The notes beneath the pieces are model-generated. The model was not told the DNA's origin. It saw only the letters and a list, made by a program, of their open reading frames with translations, and ran no database searches. This document shows, piece by piece, positions 38,300 through 48,600 of a stretch of DNA of 62,000 bases. The position numbers were made by a program, and so were the translations under genes. Numbering within the stretch: position 1 is the stretch's first letter; every line of letters begins with the position of its first letter. This stretch comes from Symbiodinium natans (Eukaryota; Sar; Dinophyceae; Suessiales; Symbiodiniaceae): NCBI GenBank assembly GCA_905221605.1, contig CAJNDS010002490.1:875001-937000 (forward strand), given 5' to 3'.

Positions 38300-38412
38300 G
38301 GCTTAGGGGTTCAGGGTTTAGGGTTTAGGGCTTAGGGCTTAGGGCTTAGGGTTTAGGGTTTGGGGTTTAGGGTTTAGGGCTTAGGGCTTAGGGCTTAGGG
38401 TTTAGGGCTTAG
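38300..38412 (+). repeat. TTTAGGG/TTAGGGC array
   Basis: Heptamers in small homogeneous blocks; 38,415-38,560 is unique. Confidence 0.9.
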
Positions 38413-38564
38413 TTTAAGCCTCCCTTTTGGTGCATGGAGTTGAGGCCTTAGAGTCTAAAGCCTTAGAGATCGTTTCATCTTCGAAAGCATCCGCTCATTC
38501 CATGCACTTCCCGCCGGCCTCACATGACATTCGGCATCTTGTGCGGATCTCAGCTATCTAGACC

Positions 38565-38690
38565 CCTAAACCCTAAACCCTAAGTCTTAGACCCCAAACC
38601 CTAAACCCTAAACCCTAACCCTAAACCCTAAACCCTAAACCCTGAACCCTGAACCCTAAACCCTAAACCCTACCCCAAACCCGAAACTCG
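38565..38690 (-). repeat. Interstitial CCCTAAA array
   Basis: Heptamers with CCCTGAA units; 38,700-38,980 is mostly unique with no gene seen. Confidence 0.85.
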
Positions 38691-38984
38691 ACCCCGAACC
38701 CAAAAACCCACCTCACTGACTCTAAAAGGGTCCTTAAGGGAGGGGGGGGAGGGGGTCATGGAGGGTAGGTACCTAGGGAACGGTCGGGAAGCTTAGGGAG
38801 CCAGGGAGTAGTGGGGAGTCAGGGAACATTGGTTTACATACCCGCCTTGAACCCCTCAAGAACCCTAAACCCTAAACCCTAAACCCTTAAGAATACTATA
38901 GAACCCTACAACCAGAGGAACCACCAAAGAACCCTATGCCTGTGTCAGCCTAAGACCCACTCCATCACTGAAAAGTCCCGAGGC

Positions 38985-39047
38985 CTGGTTTCGGACTCCT
39001 GACGTAGTTGCTCCAGCTCGGCTTGGCAACGGGTCAGCTCCTGGCTC
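38985..39047 (-). CDS. 63-nt coiled-coil exon
   Basis: Minus strand: CCCCAAG|GAGCCAG...GAAACCAG|GCCTCG, 63 nt, phase 2 at both ends. It reads SQELTRCQAELEQLRQESET. Confidence 0.7.
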
Positions 39048-39099
39048 CTTGGGGCTTAGGGTCTAGGGGTCCTGGTAAGCTTACATTCAAAAACAGCGG

Positions 39100-39195
39100 G
39101 TTGAGGGTTTAGGTCTCAGGGTTTAGGTTTCAGGGTTTAGGGTTTGGGGTTTGAGGTTTGGGGTTTGGGGTTTGGGGTTTGGGGTTTAGAGTTCA
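39100..39195 (+). repeat. TTTGGGG-rich array
   Basis: Mixed TTTCAGGG, then TTTGGGG heptamers. Confidence 0.85.
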
Positions 39196-39289
39196 AGCGT
39201 TTGCTTTGTTGCTCGGGGCTTTAAAGGTTAAAAGGTCTCGGGGTTAGGATTTAAAGTTGTGCTGTAAGCTCCCCAACCTACCCCTACAA

Positions 39290-39385
39290 GCCCTAAACCC
39301 TAAACCCTAAACCCTAAACCCTAAACCCTAAACCCTAAACCCTAAACCCTAAACCCTAAACCCTAAACCCTAAACCCTAAACCCC
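39290..39385 (-). repeat. Interstitial CCCTAAA array
   Basis: Thirteen perfect heptamers; a second array follows the next exon at 39,689-39,785. Confidence 0.95.
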
Positions 39386-39644
39386 GTAAGTTCCCAAAAT
39401 CTCTAAACTCTAAGCTCGTTGCAAAGCGGCCTCAAGCTCTTAACCCCAAGCCACGCCACCTGGGGTTTACGAAGTCATCCCAGCGTGAGTACGTTTGTGA
39501 GATGCAGTTCCCCTCCCAATCCTGGCTGGCTTTGTGGGCCTGGCTACGTCCGACAGACTCTCAGGTGTTGGGACCCAAACACGAAGAGTCATAAAACGGA
39601 GACCCGCAGCGTCAGCCCAAGAGCACATGTTGCCGGAAAGCGGC

Positions 39645-39674
39645 GCTTCGGCGTGCCGCTCTGCCTCCTCCTTC
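39645..39674 (-). CDS. 30-nt coiled-coil exon
   Basis: Minus strand: CTGTGAG|GAAGGAG...GCCGAAGC|GCCGCT, phase 2-2, reading KEEAERHAE. The donor could lie further on, so the 30-nt length rests on frame agreement across copies. Confidence 0.55.
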
Positions 39675-42600
39675 CTCACAGTGTGGGCCTAAACCCTAAA
39701 CCCTAAACCCTAAACCCTAAACCCTAAACCTTAAACCCTAAACCCTAAACCCTAAACCCTAAACCCTAAACCCTAAACCTAAGCCCTGGGGTGGGAGGGG
39801 GGTGCCCGCCCACAGCTCCGGAGCGGGCCAGTTTAAGGGGTTCAAGGGCACGGAGGTTTCAGCTCCGGAGGCTTCCAGCCAACCCAGAGAGCCCAATACC
39901 CCTTAATTAAGGAACATACCTTAAATTATAAAGGGATCCTTAGTATGATTTAAGCAATACTCCTTAATTAAGGGGTATTGGGCTCTTTGGGAAAGGAAGG
40001 CCAGCGCTTGTCCGAGGTTCACGGGACCTCTTCTTGTGGAAGCAGCGAAATGTCACGAGTCACTGGAGCAGGTCACACGTGGCAGCAGCAGTCTTCTAGG
40101 TGACTAGGTGACGATGCTTACGGGGGAGGGTTCGGGTTTGAGGTTGGCGAACCATCCTTCCAGGAAGTACTGACGGCCTCGTTTCGGACTCCTGGCGCAG
40201 CCGCTGCAGCTCTGCTTGGCACTGCGCCAGCTCTTCACTCCTGGGTGCCAAGTACAAATCTTGCAACTGTTTCGCGTATGCACTCTTCTGCTGTTTGCGG
40301 GAACAGAACTCTTGAAAACTCTTGAAAAGCCCTAGCAAAGAGTCGAGGGCTTTGCTGGTTGAGCGCAAAACTCCGTACAGGTTTTCGGCCCAGGCAGGAC
40401 CCTTGAAACTGTGAAACCCACTCCTGAGCTGAAGCTTGACTCGCCCTCAGCCTCAACCCTCGCAGCCATATGTTGCTGGAGAGAGCGGCGCTTCGGCGCG
40501 CAGGTCTTCCTCGCCTTTCCTCCCAGCAAGGAGGCACGGGACGGGGGCGTGGGGGCTCACGAGCTCATGAAATTCTTCGGGCTAAGGTTGGGCTTCGGAT
40601 GTTTCCAGCAATAGGTTGCAGGGGCTCGGTGTGGAATTTGGGATATAAGGCTTGTGTGTTTTCGGCAGAAGGCTAAACATTTTGAGAGCCTCGTTTCGGA
40701 CTCCTGGCGCAGCTGCTCCAGCTCTGCTTGGCATTGTGCCAGCTTCTCACTCCTGCGTGCCAAGTACAGATCTTCAGCAACTTGATACAAATCACGAGGC
40801 TTAAGCTTCTGTAGTCTTTCCCGAATGCGGAACATTCTACATACCTTTGTTGAACAGACAAGGAGATCTCCTGAAATGCCCTGGTCTAGAACCATTCAGG
40901 GTATTGCCGGTTTCATCTCAGTCTCCGCGCCCGGAGTGCAAGCAGTGAGGAATCCGCCCCAGGGAGTAACAGGTGCAATCTAGACTAGCTCCAAAGCCAC
41001 CGTCAGCGTCAACCCCTGCAACACATGTTGCCGGAAAGCGGCGCTTCCGCGTGCCGCTCTGCCTCCTCCTTCCTCACAGGGCGGGGGTGGGAGGGGGTGG
41101 CCGCCCCCAGCCCGAAACACAGTGCCAGGACAAAGTCTGGAAAAAGTCGGTTTGGGGGGTTCATGGAGGTCTTCTTGCGGAAGCAGCGAACCCCGGAACT
41201 GCCGACGGCCTCGTTTCGGACTCCTGGCGCAGCCGCTGCAGCTCTGCTTGGCACTGCGCCAGCTCTTCACTCCTGGGTGCCAAGTACAAATCTTGCAACT
41301 GTTTCGCGTATGCACTCTTCTGCTGTTTGCGGGAACAGAACTCTTGAAAACTCTTGAAAAGCCCTAGCAAAGAGTCGAGGGCTTTGCTGGTTGAGCGCAA
41401 AACTCCGTAGAGGTTTTCGGCCCAGGCAGGACCCTTGAAACTGTGAAACCCACTCCTGAGCTGAAGCTTGACTCGCCCTCAGCCTCAACCCTCGCAGCCA
41501 TATGTTGCTGGAGAGAGCGGCGCTTCGGCGCGCAGGTCTTCCTCGCCTTTCCTCCCAGCAAGGAGGCACGGGACGGGGGCGTGGGGGCTCACGAGCTCAT
41601 GAAATTCTTCGGGCTAAGGTTGGGCTTCGGATGTTTCCAGCAATAGGTTGCAGGGGCTCGGTGTGGAATTTGGGATATACGGCTTGAGAGTTTTCGGCAG
41701 AAGGCTAAACATTTTGAGAGCCTCGTTTCGGACTCCTGGCGCAGCCGCTCCAGCTCTGCTTGGCATTGTGCCAGCTTCTCACTCCTGCGTGCCAAGTACA
41801 GATCTTCAGCAACTTGATACAAATCATGAGGCTTAAGCTTCTGTAGTCTTTCCCGAATGCGGAACATTCTACATACCTTTGTTGAACAGACAAGGAGAAC
41901 TCCTGAAATTCCCTGGTCTAGAACCATTCAGGGTATTGCCGGTTTCATCTCAGTCTCCGCGCCCACAGTGCAAGCAGTGAGGAATCCGCCCCAGGGAGTA
42001 ACAGGTGCAAACTAGACTAGCTCCAAAGCCACCGTCAGCGTCAACCCCTGCAACACATGTTGCCGGAAAGCGGCGCTTCCGCGTGCCGCTCTGCCTCCTC
42101 CTTCCTCACAGGGCGGGGGTGGGACGGGGTGGCCGCCCCCAGCCCGAAACACAGTGCCAGGACAAAGTCTGACCAAAGTCGGTTTGGGGGGTTTGTGGAG
42201 GTCTTCTTGCGGGAGCAGCGAACCCCGGAACTGCCGATGGCCTCGTTTCGGACTCCTGGCGCAGCCGCTGCAGCTCTGCTTGGCACTGCGCCAGCTCTTC
42301 ACTCCTGGGTGCCCAGTACAAATCTTGCAACTGCGGCTTGGTTTGCATTGTTCTCCTGTTTGCGGGAACAGAACTCTTGAAATTCTTGAAAAGCCCTAGC
42401 AAAGAGTCTCCGGCTTTGCTGGTTGAGCGCAAAACTCCGTAGAGGTTTTCGGCCCAGGCAGTGGGAAGTGCAAGCTTAATTAGGTGCACACGCTGGACCC
42501 CTGAACTGTGAAACCCACTCCTGAGCTGAAGCTTGACTCGCCCTCAGCCTCAACCCTCGGGGGCATAATGTTGCTGGAGAGAGCGGCGCTTCGGCGCGCA

Positions 42601-45600
42601 GGTCTTCCTCGCCTTTCCTCCCAGCAAGGAGGCACGGGACGGGGGCGTGGGGGCTCACGAGCTCATCGGGCTAAGGTTGGGCTTCGGATGTTTCCAGCAA
42701 TAGGTTGCAGGGGCTCGGTGTGGAATTTGGGATATACGGCTTGAGAGTTTTCGGCAGAAGGCTAAACATTTTGAGAGCCTCGTTTCGGACTCCTGGCGCA
42801 GCCGCTCCAGCTCTGCTTGGCATTGTGCCAGCTTCTCACTCCTGCGTGCCAAGTACAGCAACTTGATACAAATCATGAGGCTTAAGCTTCTGTAGTCTTT
42901 CCCGAATGCGGAACATTCTACATACCTTTGTTGAACAGACAAGGAGAACTCCTGAAATACCCTGGTCTAGAACCATTCAGGGTAATGCCGGTTTCGTCTC
43001 AGTCTCCGCGCCCGGAGTGCAAGCAGTGTGGAATCCGCCCCAGGGAGTGACAGTTGCAAACTAGACTAGCTCCAAAGCCACTTTCAACGTCAACCCCTGC
43101 AACACATGTTGCTGGAAAGCGGCGCTTCCGCGTGCCGCTCTGCCTCCTCCTTCCTCACAGGGGGTGGGACGGGGTGGCCGCCCCCAGCCCGAAACACAGT
43201 GCCAGGACAAAGTCTGACCAAAGTCGGTTTGGGGGGTTTGTGGAGGTCTTCTTGCGGGAGCAGCGAACCCCGGAACTGCCGATGGCCTCGTTTCGGACTC
43301 CTGGCGCAGCCGCTGCAGCTCTGCTTGGCACTGCGCCAGCTCTTCACTCCTGGGTGCCCAGCACAAATCTTGCAACTGCGGCTTGGTTTGCATTGTTCTC
43401 CTGTTTGCGGGAACAGAACTCTTGAAAATTCTTGAAAAGCCCTAGCAAAGAGTCTCCGGCTTTGCTGGTTGAGCGCAAAACTCCGTAGAGGTTTTCGGCC
43501 CAGGCAGTGGGAAGTGCAAGCTTAATTAGGTGCACACGCTGGACCCCTGAAACTGTGAAACCCACTCCTGAGCTGAAGCTTGACTCGCCCTCAGCCTCAA
43601 GCCTCGGGGGCATAATGTTGCTGGAGAGAGCGGCGCTTCGGCGCGCAGGTCTTCCTCGCCTTTCCTCCCAGCAAGGAGGCACTGGGCGGGGGCGGGGGGG
43701 CTCACGAGCTCATGAAATTCTTCGCTTCCAGCAATAGGTTGAAGGGGCTCGGTGTGGAATTTGGGATATACGGCTTGAGAGTTTTCAGCAGAAGGCTAAA
43801 GCTTAGAGAGCCTTTCTCACGGTCAACGGGCTTCCTGCCAAATCGTCAATTTTCTCCAGAACTACCGATGGCCTCGTTTCGGACTCCTGGCGCAGCCGCT
43901 CCAGCTCTGCTTGGCACTGCGCCAGCTTCTCACTCCTGGGTGCCAAGTACAGATCTTAAGCAACTTGATCATGAGGTGTCCTTTTGCCTGAATGCGGAAA
44001 GCTCTTCATACGTCTTCTGACCAGAAGTGCAGAATTCTCGCAACGTGCTAGCCTAGGGACTACCCAGAGAGCCCAATACTCCTTAATTAAGGAATATACC
44101 TTAAATGATAAAGGGATCCTTATTATGATGTAAGAAATATTCCTTAATTAAGGGGTATTGGGCTCTTTGGGTTCAGGGCTTTGCTGGTTTCATCTCAGTC
44201 TCCCAAGCCTTGCCCTGAGTGCAGGCTCTGTGGAACCCGCCCCAGGGACCCAAAGAGCCCAATACCCCTTAATTAAGGAATGTTCCCTAAATCATATTAA
44301 GGATCCCTGTACAACATCAGGTATATTCCTTAATTAAGGAGTATTGGGCTCTCTAGGGAGTAGGTGCAAACTAGATTGGGCAGCTGTGGGGAGGGTGGGG
44401 GGGGGGTGCTCCAAACCCACTAAGAGTCCCAAAACTGAAACTTGACCCTCAGCGCCAGCCCCCCAGGCATATGCTGCCGGCAAGCGTCGCTTCCGCATGC
44501 CGCTCTGCCTCCTCTTTCCTCACAGGGCAGGGGGTGGAGGGGGTGGCCGCCCGCAACTCAGGAGCTCGGGCCGGTTTGGGGGTTCAAGGACTTCGGCTTT
44601 GGCTTCGGCTTCGGCTTCCGGCTTCGGCGTCCAGGAACAGGAAGGTTAGAGCTTGCCCGAGCCACAGGCTGAACACAATGCCAGAACAAAATCTGACCAA
44701 ACGCGGTTTGCGGGCTTGCGGGGCTCTTCTTGCGGCAGCAGCGAGGTGTCATGAGTCGACTGGCCAGGTCATCTGCAGCAGTCCGGCTGATGAGGCTTTT
44801 GGGGGGGGGGGGGTGGTGAATCCTCAGCCCCCATGCCTTGTTTCGGACTCCTGGCGCAGCCGCTGCAGCTCTGCTTGGCACTGCGCCAGCTCTTCACTCC
44901 TGGGTGCCGAGTACAAGTCTTGCAACCGCTGCAGGTCCGTTTGCACTCTTCTGCTTTTAGTGCGAAGACTGGCTTCGCCTCATCATCGCGCCCTGCATGC
45001 CCTGCCCTCGTCAATGATAGAAATAGTAAAAAAAAACACCAATCCAATAGTCACACTGACAGTGACAGTACTAGATTATGACAATGACACACATGTTTGT
45101 AGTGACGTCGTACAGATTTCTGTGATACTGCTATGAATCGCAATAGTGGTATTTCGTTGCTCTATACGAGAAAGCCAAAAGGGTTACAATCTTCATCGGG
45201 CGTATATTGGGCCATCAACTGATAGTATAGTGTGCAACGCTTACAATAGTCTGTTCATGTGTATATATAGATACTGCAATTACATGTTCAAAAACACCGT
45301 CAACCCCCGAGCAGATGTGTTGCCGCAAAGTTGCGCATCGGCATGCCGCTCGTCCTCCCCCTTCCTCACAGCGAGGTGGGAGAGGGAGTGGGCCGAGTAA
45401 CTTTAGGGTTTAGGGTTTAGGGTAACAAGTATAGGGCCGGGATTTGGAAACTTCCAGGGATAAGTTGAAGGGGCTCGGTGTGGAATTTGGGATATGCGGC
45501 TTAAGGGCTTCCCGGCAGAAGGCTAAAACTCAAAGAGCCTTTCTCGCGAAAAAAACAAGCTTCCTGCCAAATCGTCAGGTTTCCGGCTGAAACACAATGC

Positions 45601-46607
45601 CAGAACAAAACCCGACGACACCCTCCCCCTCCAGAACTACCGATGGCCTCGTTTCCGACTCCTGGCGCAGCTGCTCCAGCTCTGCTTGGCACTGCTCCAG
45701 CTTCTCACTCCTGGGCGCCAAGTACAGTTCTTCAGCAACCCGGAAGTGAGTGGCCGATGATTTCTTCAAAAGCCCACTCAGTTTAGGGCCTTGCTGGTTT
45801 CATCCCGTGCAGACTCCGCGGAGATTTAGGCCGAGGCAAGGGCAGGTACAAACTTAATTAGGTGCACACAGGCGCTTTGCCTCACAGGAACAGGAACATG
45901 TTTGGGCACCACTAAGAGTCCCGAACTGAGCCCCAGAGTACATATTGCCGGAAAGTGGCGCTTCGGCGTGCCGCTCTGCCTCCTCCTTCCTCACAGGGTG
46001 GGTAGACCCTAAACCCTAAACCGTAAACCCTAAACCCTAAACCCTAAACCCTAAGCCCTAAGCCCTAAACCCTAAACCCTAAACCCTAAACCCTAAACCC
46101 AATACACCCTAAACCCAAACCCTGGGGTGGGAAAGGGTCGGAGGGGGTGGCCGCCCGGAGCCCAGGAGCCCATGAACTTCTTCGGGCGCAGGAAGGAGTT
46201 TGGGACTTGAGGGAGTTTTGGGTTTAGGGTTTAGGGTTTAGGGTTTAGGGTTTAGGGTTTAGGGTTTAGGGTTTAGGGTTTAGGGTTTAGGGTTTAGGGT
46301 TTAGGGTTTAGGGTTTAGGACGGGGGTTTACGATATTAGGGACACCTTGTTAGGGGTCCTTATTCTAAGGGAATCCTGCTATTTTGAGGGTCTATTTAGG
46401 GGCCCCTTCTTTTCGGAAACCCCCTTATAGAGCTCAGGCTTCCAGGAAGAGGTTGAGGGACCATTTTTTTGACTAAACCCTAAACCCTAAACCCCAAACC
46501 CTCAACCCTAAACCCTAGAAACACTTCAAAACACCCGGGAAGGCCTCGTTTCGGACTCCTGGCGCAGCTGCTCGAGCTCTGCTTGGCACTGAGCCAGTTC
46601 CACGCCC
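39645..46607 (-). CDS. Exon array: alternating 63-nt and 30-nt coiled-coil exons
   Basis: In transcript order the array starts at 46,607 and alternates 63-nt and 30-nt exons, 11 of each. Every exon enters and leaves in phase 2, so any number can be joined in frame. Splicing would give a 31-residue repeat: a 20-residue segment (SEELAQCQAEL, QRLRQESET), Arg from the split codon, KEEAERHAE, Ala from the next split codon. Leu, Cys and Ser/Arg of the long segment fall at heptad a/d positions. Donors are GC throughout except one GA; acceptors are AG|G. Introns are about 100-850 bp; most lack telomeric repeats. The product would be a long coiled-coil rod, perhaps cytoskeletal; no specific family is recognised. 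No start, stop or globular domain is identified. Confidence 0.7.
39883..39991. mobile_element. Family A element, near consensus
   Basis: CCCAGAGAGCCCAATACCCC and GGGGTATTGGGCTCTTTGGG at the ends with TTAATTAAGG arms; it lies inside an intron of the exon array. Confidence 0.85.
40178..40240 (-). CDS. 63-nt coiled-coil exon
   Basis: CACCCAG|GAGTGAA...AAACGAG|GCCGTC; reads SEELAQCQAELQRLRQESET in phase 2-2. Confidence 0.7.
40490..40519 (-). CDS. 30-nt coiled-coil exon, variant
   Basis: TGGGAG|GAAAGGC...GCCGAAGC|GCCGCT; reads KGEEDLRAE in phase 2-2. Confidence 0.5.
40690..40752 (-). CDS. 63-nt coiled-coil exon
   Basis: CACGCAG|GAGTGAG...AAACGAG|GCTCTC; reads SEKLAQCQAELEQLRQESET. Confidence 0.7.
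41043..41072 (-). CDS. 30-nt coiled-coil exon
   Basis: CTGTGAG|GAAGGAG...GCGGAAGC|GCCGCT; reads KEEAERHAE. Confidence 0.55.
41210..41272 (-). CDS. 63-nt coiled-coil exon
   Basis: Same as the 40,178 copy, shifted by 1,032 bp. The intron to the next exon is only 137 bp and runs GCCGTC to TGTGAG. Confidence 0.7.
41522..41551 (-). CDS. 30-nt coiled-coil exon, variant
   Basis: Same as the 40,490 copy, shifted by 1,032 bp; reads KGEEDLRAE. Confidence 0.5.
41722..41784 (-). CDS. 63-nt coiled-coil exon
   Basis: Reads SEKLAQCQAELERLRQESET; AAACGAG|GCTCTC donor. Confidence 0.7.
42075..42104 (-). CDS. 30-nt coiled-coil exon
   Basis: Reads KEEAERHAE; same sites as the 41,043 copy. Confidence 0.55.
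42242..42304 (-). CDS. 63-nt coiled-coil exon
   Basis: Reads SEELAQCQAELQRLRQESET; AAACGAG|GCCATC donor. Confidence 0.7.
42588..42617 (-). CDS. 30-nt coiled-coil exon, variant
   Basis: Reads KGEEDLRAE; GAAGC|GCCGCT donor. Confidence 0.5.
42779..42841 (-). CDS. 63-nt coiled-coil exon
   Basis: Reads SEKLAQCQAELERLRQESET; AAACGAG|GCTCTC donor. Confidence 0.7.
43124..43153 (-). CDS. 30-nt coiled-coil exon
   Basis: Reads KEEAERHAE; CTGTGAG|G acceptor. Confidence 0.55.
43287..43349 (-). CDS. 63-nt coiled-coil exon
   Basis: Reads SEELAQCQAELQRLRQESET; AAACGAG|GCCATC donor. Confidence 0.7.
43635..43664 (-). CDS. 30-nt coiled-coil exon, variant
   Basis: Reads KGEEDLRAE; last copy of the tandem 1-kb block. 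Confidence 0.5.
43873..43935 (-). CDS. 63-nt coiled-coil exon
   Basis: Reads SEKLAQCQAELERLRQESET; AAACGAG|GCCATC donor. Intron sequence is now diverged from the tandem block while the exon is conserved. Confidence 0.7.
44063..44171. mobile_element. Family A element
   Basis: CCCAGAGAGCCCAATACTCC to GGGGTATTGGGCTCTTTGGG, in an intron of the exon array. Confidence 0.85.
44249..44358. mobile_element. Family A element
   Basis: CCCAAAGAGCCCAATACCCC to GGAGTATTGGGCTCTCTAGGG, only 77 bp from the previous copy and clearly different from it. Confidence 0.85.
44489..44518 (-). CDS. 30-nt coiled-coil exon
   Basis: CTGTGAG|GAAAGAG...GCGGAAGC|GACGCT; reads KEEAERHAE with a GA donor. Confidence 0.5.
44837..44899 (-). 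CDS. 63-nt coiled-coil exon
   Basis: CACCCAG|GAGTGAA...GAAACAAG|GCATGG; reads SEELAQCQAELQRLRQESET followed by a split Lys/Arg codon. Confidence 0.65.
45335..45364 (-). CDS. 30-nt coiled-coil exon, diverged
   Basis: CTGTGAG|GAAGGGG...GCCGATGC|GCAACT; reads KGEDERHAD. The intron upstream (45,000-45,300) is AT-rich, unlike its neighbours. Confidence 0.45.
45648..45710 (-). CDS. 63-nt coiled-coil exon
   Basis: CGCCCAG|GAGTGAG...AAACGAG|GCCATC; reads SEKLEQCQAELEQLRQESET. Confidence 0.7.
45960..45989 (-). CDS. 30-nt coiled-coil exon
   Basis: CTGTGAG|GAAGGAG...GCCGAAGC|GCCACT; reads KEEAERHAE. Confidence 0.55.
46005..46125 (-). repeat. Interstitial CCCTAAA array
   Basis: Heptamers with a few CCCTAAG units. 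Confidence 0.9.
46216..46319 (+). repeat. Interstitial TTTAGGG array
   Basis: Fourteen perfect heptamers, followed by a family D element. Confidence 0.95.
46322..46432. mobile_element. Family D palindromic element
   Basis: GGGGGTTTACGATATTAGGG on the left and CTTTTCGGAAACCCCC on the right, with GGGGTCCTTATTCTAAGGG and a CTATTTAGGGGCCCC centre. Second copy nested at 58,512. Confidence 0.65.
46545..46607 (-). CDS. 63-nt coiled-coil exon, first of the array
   Basis: AGCCAAG|GGGCGTG...AAACGAG|GCCTTC; reads GVELAQCQAELEQLRQESET. CCCTAAA variants left, TTTAGGG right. Confidence 0.7.
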
Positions 46608-46627
46608 CTTGGCTGGGAATCCTTTTG

Positions 46628-46708
46628 GGATTTAGGGTTTAGGGTAGAGGGTTTAGGGTTTAGGGTTTAGGGTTTAGGGTTTAGGGTTTAGGGTTTAGGG
46701 TTTAGGGC
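46628..46708 (+). repeat. Interstitial TTTAGGG array
   Basis: Near-perfect heptamers; 46,710-46,990 is unique with no supported gene. Confidence 0.9.
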
Positions 46709-46996
46709 TTCTCGCCGCGCCGCGGCAGTAGATTTCATGCGGTGTGATGGGGCGGCACATGTCGCGGCGGCGAAGATTGAAATTGGAGCCACCACAACCA
46801 GAAAGGTTGGGTTGTCCATCCTTCCCACGGCACCCCCCTGGCCCCCCCCCTCGCCCCCCTGGCGGGATAGGCTCAAAAGAGAGGTTTTGGGTTTGGTAGT
46901 GGGTTGGAGTGGGGGCCAGGGGCGACGTGCAGAAGCCATTTTCGGCTCCTCCGTACCAGGTTTCGGGTTTCTTTGTAATACTTGAGAATCGGACAA

Positions 46997-47105
46997 CCCA
47001 GAGAGCCCAATACTCCCTAATTAAGGAATATACCTTAAATTATAAAGGGATCCTGAATATGATTTAGGGAATGTTCCTTAATCAAGGGGTATTGGGCGCT
47101 TTGGG
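46997..47105. mobile_element. Family A element
   Basis: CCCAGAGAGCCCAATACTCC to GGGGTATTGGGCGCTTTGGG. Confidence 0.85.
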
Positions 47106-47170
47106 AAGGGGGGGCGGGGTACCCCTGGGGGGTACTGCACTGGCGGTGCAGCTCAAGCTCCACACAAGTC

Positions 47171-47325
47171 TTTAGGGTTTAGGGTTTAGGGTTTATGGGG
47201 TTTAGGGTTTAATTAGGGTTTAGGGTTTAGGGTTTAGGGTTTAGGGTTTAGGGTTTAGGGTTTAGGGTTTAGGGTTTAGGGTTTAGGGTTTAGGGTTTAG
47301 GTTTGGGGTTTAGGGCTTCAGGTTC
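47171..47325 (+). repeat. Interstitial TTTAGGG array
   Basis: Heptamers with one GTTTAATTAGGG interruption. Confidence 0.95.
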
Positions 47326-47479
47326 AGCAGCAGGGCTGCAGGGCTCAGCTCCCGCAGGCTTAAACCCTAAACCCTAAACCCTAAACCCCAAACGGCCCTA
47401 AACCCCACGATCCCGAGCTCTTCGGGCCCGCTTTTGTTCCAAGCTCGAGGCCTCACAGCCCCTGAAGTTTAGGGGCCCC

Positions 47480-47775
47480 TCAAAGTTCAGGGTTCAGGGT
47501 TCAGGGTTTAGGGTTTAGGGTTTAGGGTTCAGGGATCAGGGTTTAGGGTTCGGGTTCAGGGTTTAGGGTTAGGGTTTAGGGTTCAGGGTTCAGGGTAGCC
47601 CCGTAGACCCGAAACCCTTAAACCCCTGGAATCGGATGTGACGTGAAAGTGTTCAGGGTAACGGTGCCCTAAACCCTAAACCCTAAACCCCAAACCCCGA
47701 ACCCTAAACCCTAAACCCTAAACCCCAAACCCTAAACCCTAAACCCTACACCCTAAACCCTAAACCCTAAACCAT
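47480..47775. repeat. TTTAGGG/TTCAGGG then CCCTAAA
   Basis: G-rich variants to 47,600, a 65-bp unique spacer, CCCTAAA from 47,668. A possible exon (ASSLEQKRARRARDR, minus) lies left of it at about 47,412-47,458. Confidence 0.85.
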
Positions 47776-47814
47776 CTTTTACTATGTATATTTAAACCCT
47801 AATGACCTTCGTGA

Positions 47815-48600
47815 CCATGTGGTTTTTTTCTGGGCCCTAAACCCTGACCCCCTTCGTGACCAAATGGTTTTTTTCCTGGGCCGTGCCTCCAAAAACACCC
47901 CAAATGAGGGGGACCCCATGATCGGCCCGGGTCCCAGTTCAAAATGCGATTTTTTAGTACTGAAATCGACGCTTCTGGGTGGGCTCTCGTTTTCTGGATT
48001 TTTGATCAAAACCGAGCCTTTGGGCCCTAAACCCTGACCCCCTTCGTGACCAAATGGTTTTTTTCCACCCCCTTCGTGACCAAATGGTTTTTTTCCACCC
48101 GGAGGGGCCCTAAACCCTGACCCCCTTCGTGACCAAATGGTTTTTTTCCACCCGGGGGGCCCTAAACCCTGACCCCCTTCGTGGGCAAATGGTTTTTTTC
48201 CACCCGGGGGGGCCCTAAACCCTGACCCCCTTCGTGACCAAATGGTTTTTTTCCACCCGGGGGGGCCCTAAACCCTGACCCCCTTCGTGACCAAATGGTT
48301 TTTTTCCACCCGGGGGGGCCCTAAACCCTGACCCCCTTCGTGGGCAAATGGTTTTTTTCCACCCAGGGGGGCCCTAAACCTTGACCCCCTTCGTGACCAA
48401 ATGGTTTTTTTCCACCCGGGGGGGCCCTAAACCCTGACCCCCTTCCCTGACCCCCTTCGTGGGCAAATGGTTTTTTTCCAATTGGGGGGTCCCTAAACCC
48501 TGACCCCCTTCGTGGGCAAATGGTTTTTTTCCACCCGGGGGGGGGCCCTAAACCCTGACCCCCTTCGTGGGCAAATGGTTTTTTTCTAATTGGGGGGGCC
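47815..48600 (+). repeat. 54-bp minisatellite with embedded CCCTAAACCCTGA
   Basis: About 12 units of CCCTAAACCCTGACCCCCTTCGTG, then ACCAAATGGTTTTTTTCCACC and a G run. Two subtypes (GTGACCAAATGG and GTGGGCAAATGG) alternate irregularly. A 135-bp non-repeat segment interrupts it at 47,884-48,018. Confidence 0.9.
47884..48018 (+). repeat. 130-bp duplicated segment, copy 1
   Basis: CCAAAAACACCCCAAATGAG through TTTTTGATCAAAACCGAGC; about 90% identical to 48,863-48,990. A 26-bp part also sits at 48,602. Confidence 0.85.

Noticed and set aside
40153-41600. Longer ORFs such as LLGLFKSFQEFCSRKQQ upstream of the 63-nt exon as coding
   Set aside because: They extend through the proposed AG|G acceptor into sequence that changes between units; best read as intron.
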